Source: Sphingobacterium multivorum (GTDB lineage Bacteria; Bacteroidota; Bacteroidia; Sphingobacteriales; Sphingobacteriaceae). From it: a stretch of DNA of 64,000 bases. This document shows positions 63,202 through 64,000 of this stretch, in pieces. Under the pieces are notes generated by a model. It saw nothing but the letters and a program-made list of their open reading frames with translations, made no database searches and was not told the origin of the DNA. The translations under genes and the position numbers were made by a program. Within the stretch, counting starts at the first letter, position 1, and each line of letters opens with the position of its first letter. The stretch spans positions 744,001-808,000 of the forward strand of contig NZ_UAUU01000009.1 in NCBI RefSeq assembly GCF_900457465.1, given 5' to 3'.

Positions 63202-64000
63202 ATAAATTAAAATTCACAAACTATCCCCAAAAGTGACGATTCAAATTAACGAAAAATGTGGAAAACGTGTAAATAAAAGGTTAAATAAAAATGAAAAGTA
63301 TTTAACAATTCACAAATCCCCTATTTGCAAGCCTTATTTCTAAAATTTTTCCGCACAAAAATCTAGAGATTTCCACATTTTCTAAACAAAAACTATTCAA
63401 CAAAAATATATGGAAAATAAAAAATAAGATAATTTAGAATTTTAAAAATCAGGTCTTTAATGAATAAATTCTGTTGAAAAATTGTTGAAAACTCTATAAA
63501 AACCTAAAATCAAAATCGAAATAACCTAATTTATACCACTTTTCCACACCATAATAAACAATAAGAGATTTTCTATTTTAAATAATTGGTATTTATTGAA
63601 AAAAAAGATTGTGGAATACGTTCGAAAATCTTTGTTTAGTTTTGTCAAGTTCGATTAGAAGCGGTTAGATTTCGATATTCGGGAATTATAAAGTCCCCTA
63701 TTGAAATATTTAATTCTAATTGAGTTTATTTTATTTTTTGAATTTCCTATTGACTTTTAAAGCGCTTTAGGATTGACTATTTATTTTATTTTTTTTTGTA
63801 TATGGATTTAATCTAGTTTCAGCGCGTTATTTATAATTTTTTTAAAAAAAATATAGGTTTAAGTCGTTTTATACTTGGATATTTTCCCGTTTGGGATCTT
63901 ATTTCAATTTTATCGCTTTGTAACCGATAGAAATCGGATCAGAAAAGTTTTAATTCTAATATGGATGCTATGAGATTTTAATATTTCTGTCTTTAGAGCA
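63202..64000. other. candidate replication origin region (AT rich, DnaA-box-like 9-mers)
   Basis: 799 bp with no gene and very high AT content. TTTTCCACA-type 9-mers stand at 63257-63265 (minus) and 63540-63548 (plus), both fitting TTWTNCACA; near-matches lie at 63369, 63472, 63483 and 63610. Long A/T tracts at 63720-63860 could serve as an unwinding element. The parS-like pair and mnmG lie within 7 kb. No dnaA is visible; it may lie past the end of the window. Confidence 0.55.

Noticed and set aside
1..64000. CRISPR array, prophage, plasmid backbone or defence island
   Set aside because: No regular spaced repeats, no phage structural or integrase genes, no replication initiator and no restriction, toxin-antitoxin or other defence cassette recognised.

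Overview
The window looks like chromosomal DNA from a Bacteroidota bacterium, most likely of the Sphingobacteriaceae (a Sphingobacterium or Pedobacter relative). The reasons are the family content (TonB-dependent receptor, PIG-L deacetylase followed by an SSS symporter, LytS/LytTR pairs, tricorn-type S41 proteases, DUF3078-type and Big_5 lipoproteins, a lone futalosine hydrolase), several promoters with the Bacteroidota -7 element TAnnTTTG, and weak Shine-Dalgarno signals at most starts. The genus is an inference from gene content, not from a marker gene.

Layout. 1-8.5 kb: the end of a TonB-dependent receptor, a TPR-like exported protein, a LytS/LytTR two-component pair, a tandem pair of small outer-membrane proteins, a frameshifted SH3 lipoprotein, a CPBP membrane protease and a membrane-anchored LytTR regulator. 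8.6-15.7 kb: an exported amidohydrolase, then a compact signalling block: GNAT-like protein, SAM methyltransferase, 7TMR-DISM histidine kinase, receiver-kinase hybrid and a convergent stand-alone receiver. 15.9-25 kb: three tRNAs (Lys-CTT, Arg-CCT, Tyr-GTA), a Cys-rich membrane protein, a tricorn protease, an MFS carrier, a PAP2 phosphatase and an AhpC/thioredoxin cluster. 25.6-30 kb: a PIG-L deacetylase operon with two small membrane proteins and an SSS symporter. 30-35 kb: peptidoglycan amidase, two glucosaminidases, outer-membrane proteins and an O-methyltransferase. 35-43.8 kb: folE-queD, futalosine hydrolase, PDH E1 beta, gcvH, anmK, cdsA and small genes. 43.86-47.08 kb: two adjacent insertion sequences, an intact IS5-family copy with a 5-bp target duplication and a frameshifted IS1182-family copy. 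47-54.6 kb: a second tricorn protease, a zinc-ribbon/Nif3 operon, a hydrolase and an RsmI-like methyltransferase. 54.7-57.3 kb: apaG and an ABC-F gene, both broken by single-base indels. 57.3-64 kb: two parS-like sites directly upstream of mnmG, a Big_5 lipoprotein, a gamma carbonic anhydrase, nadB, and an 800-bp AT-rich gene-free end with DnaA-box-like 9-mers that I read as a candidate replication origin.

The points most worth a second look are: (1) the 10.2-15.7 kb block, where a GNAT-fold protein with a layout resembling AHL-synthase/FeeM-type acyltransferases sits with a methyltransferase and a 7TM sensor kinase, a possible undescribed signal-production and sensing module; (2) an array of 11-bp TAGGTTT repeats at 36.54-36.63 kb that folds back on itself; (3) the parS pair and candidate oriC; (4) the cluster of single-base indels at 54.75-56.42 kb; (5) an unlisted 30-codon membrane ORF coupled by ATGA overlap to the SSS symporter. 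I saw no CRISPR array, prophage, plasmid backbone or classical defence cassette.
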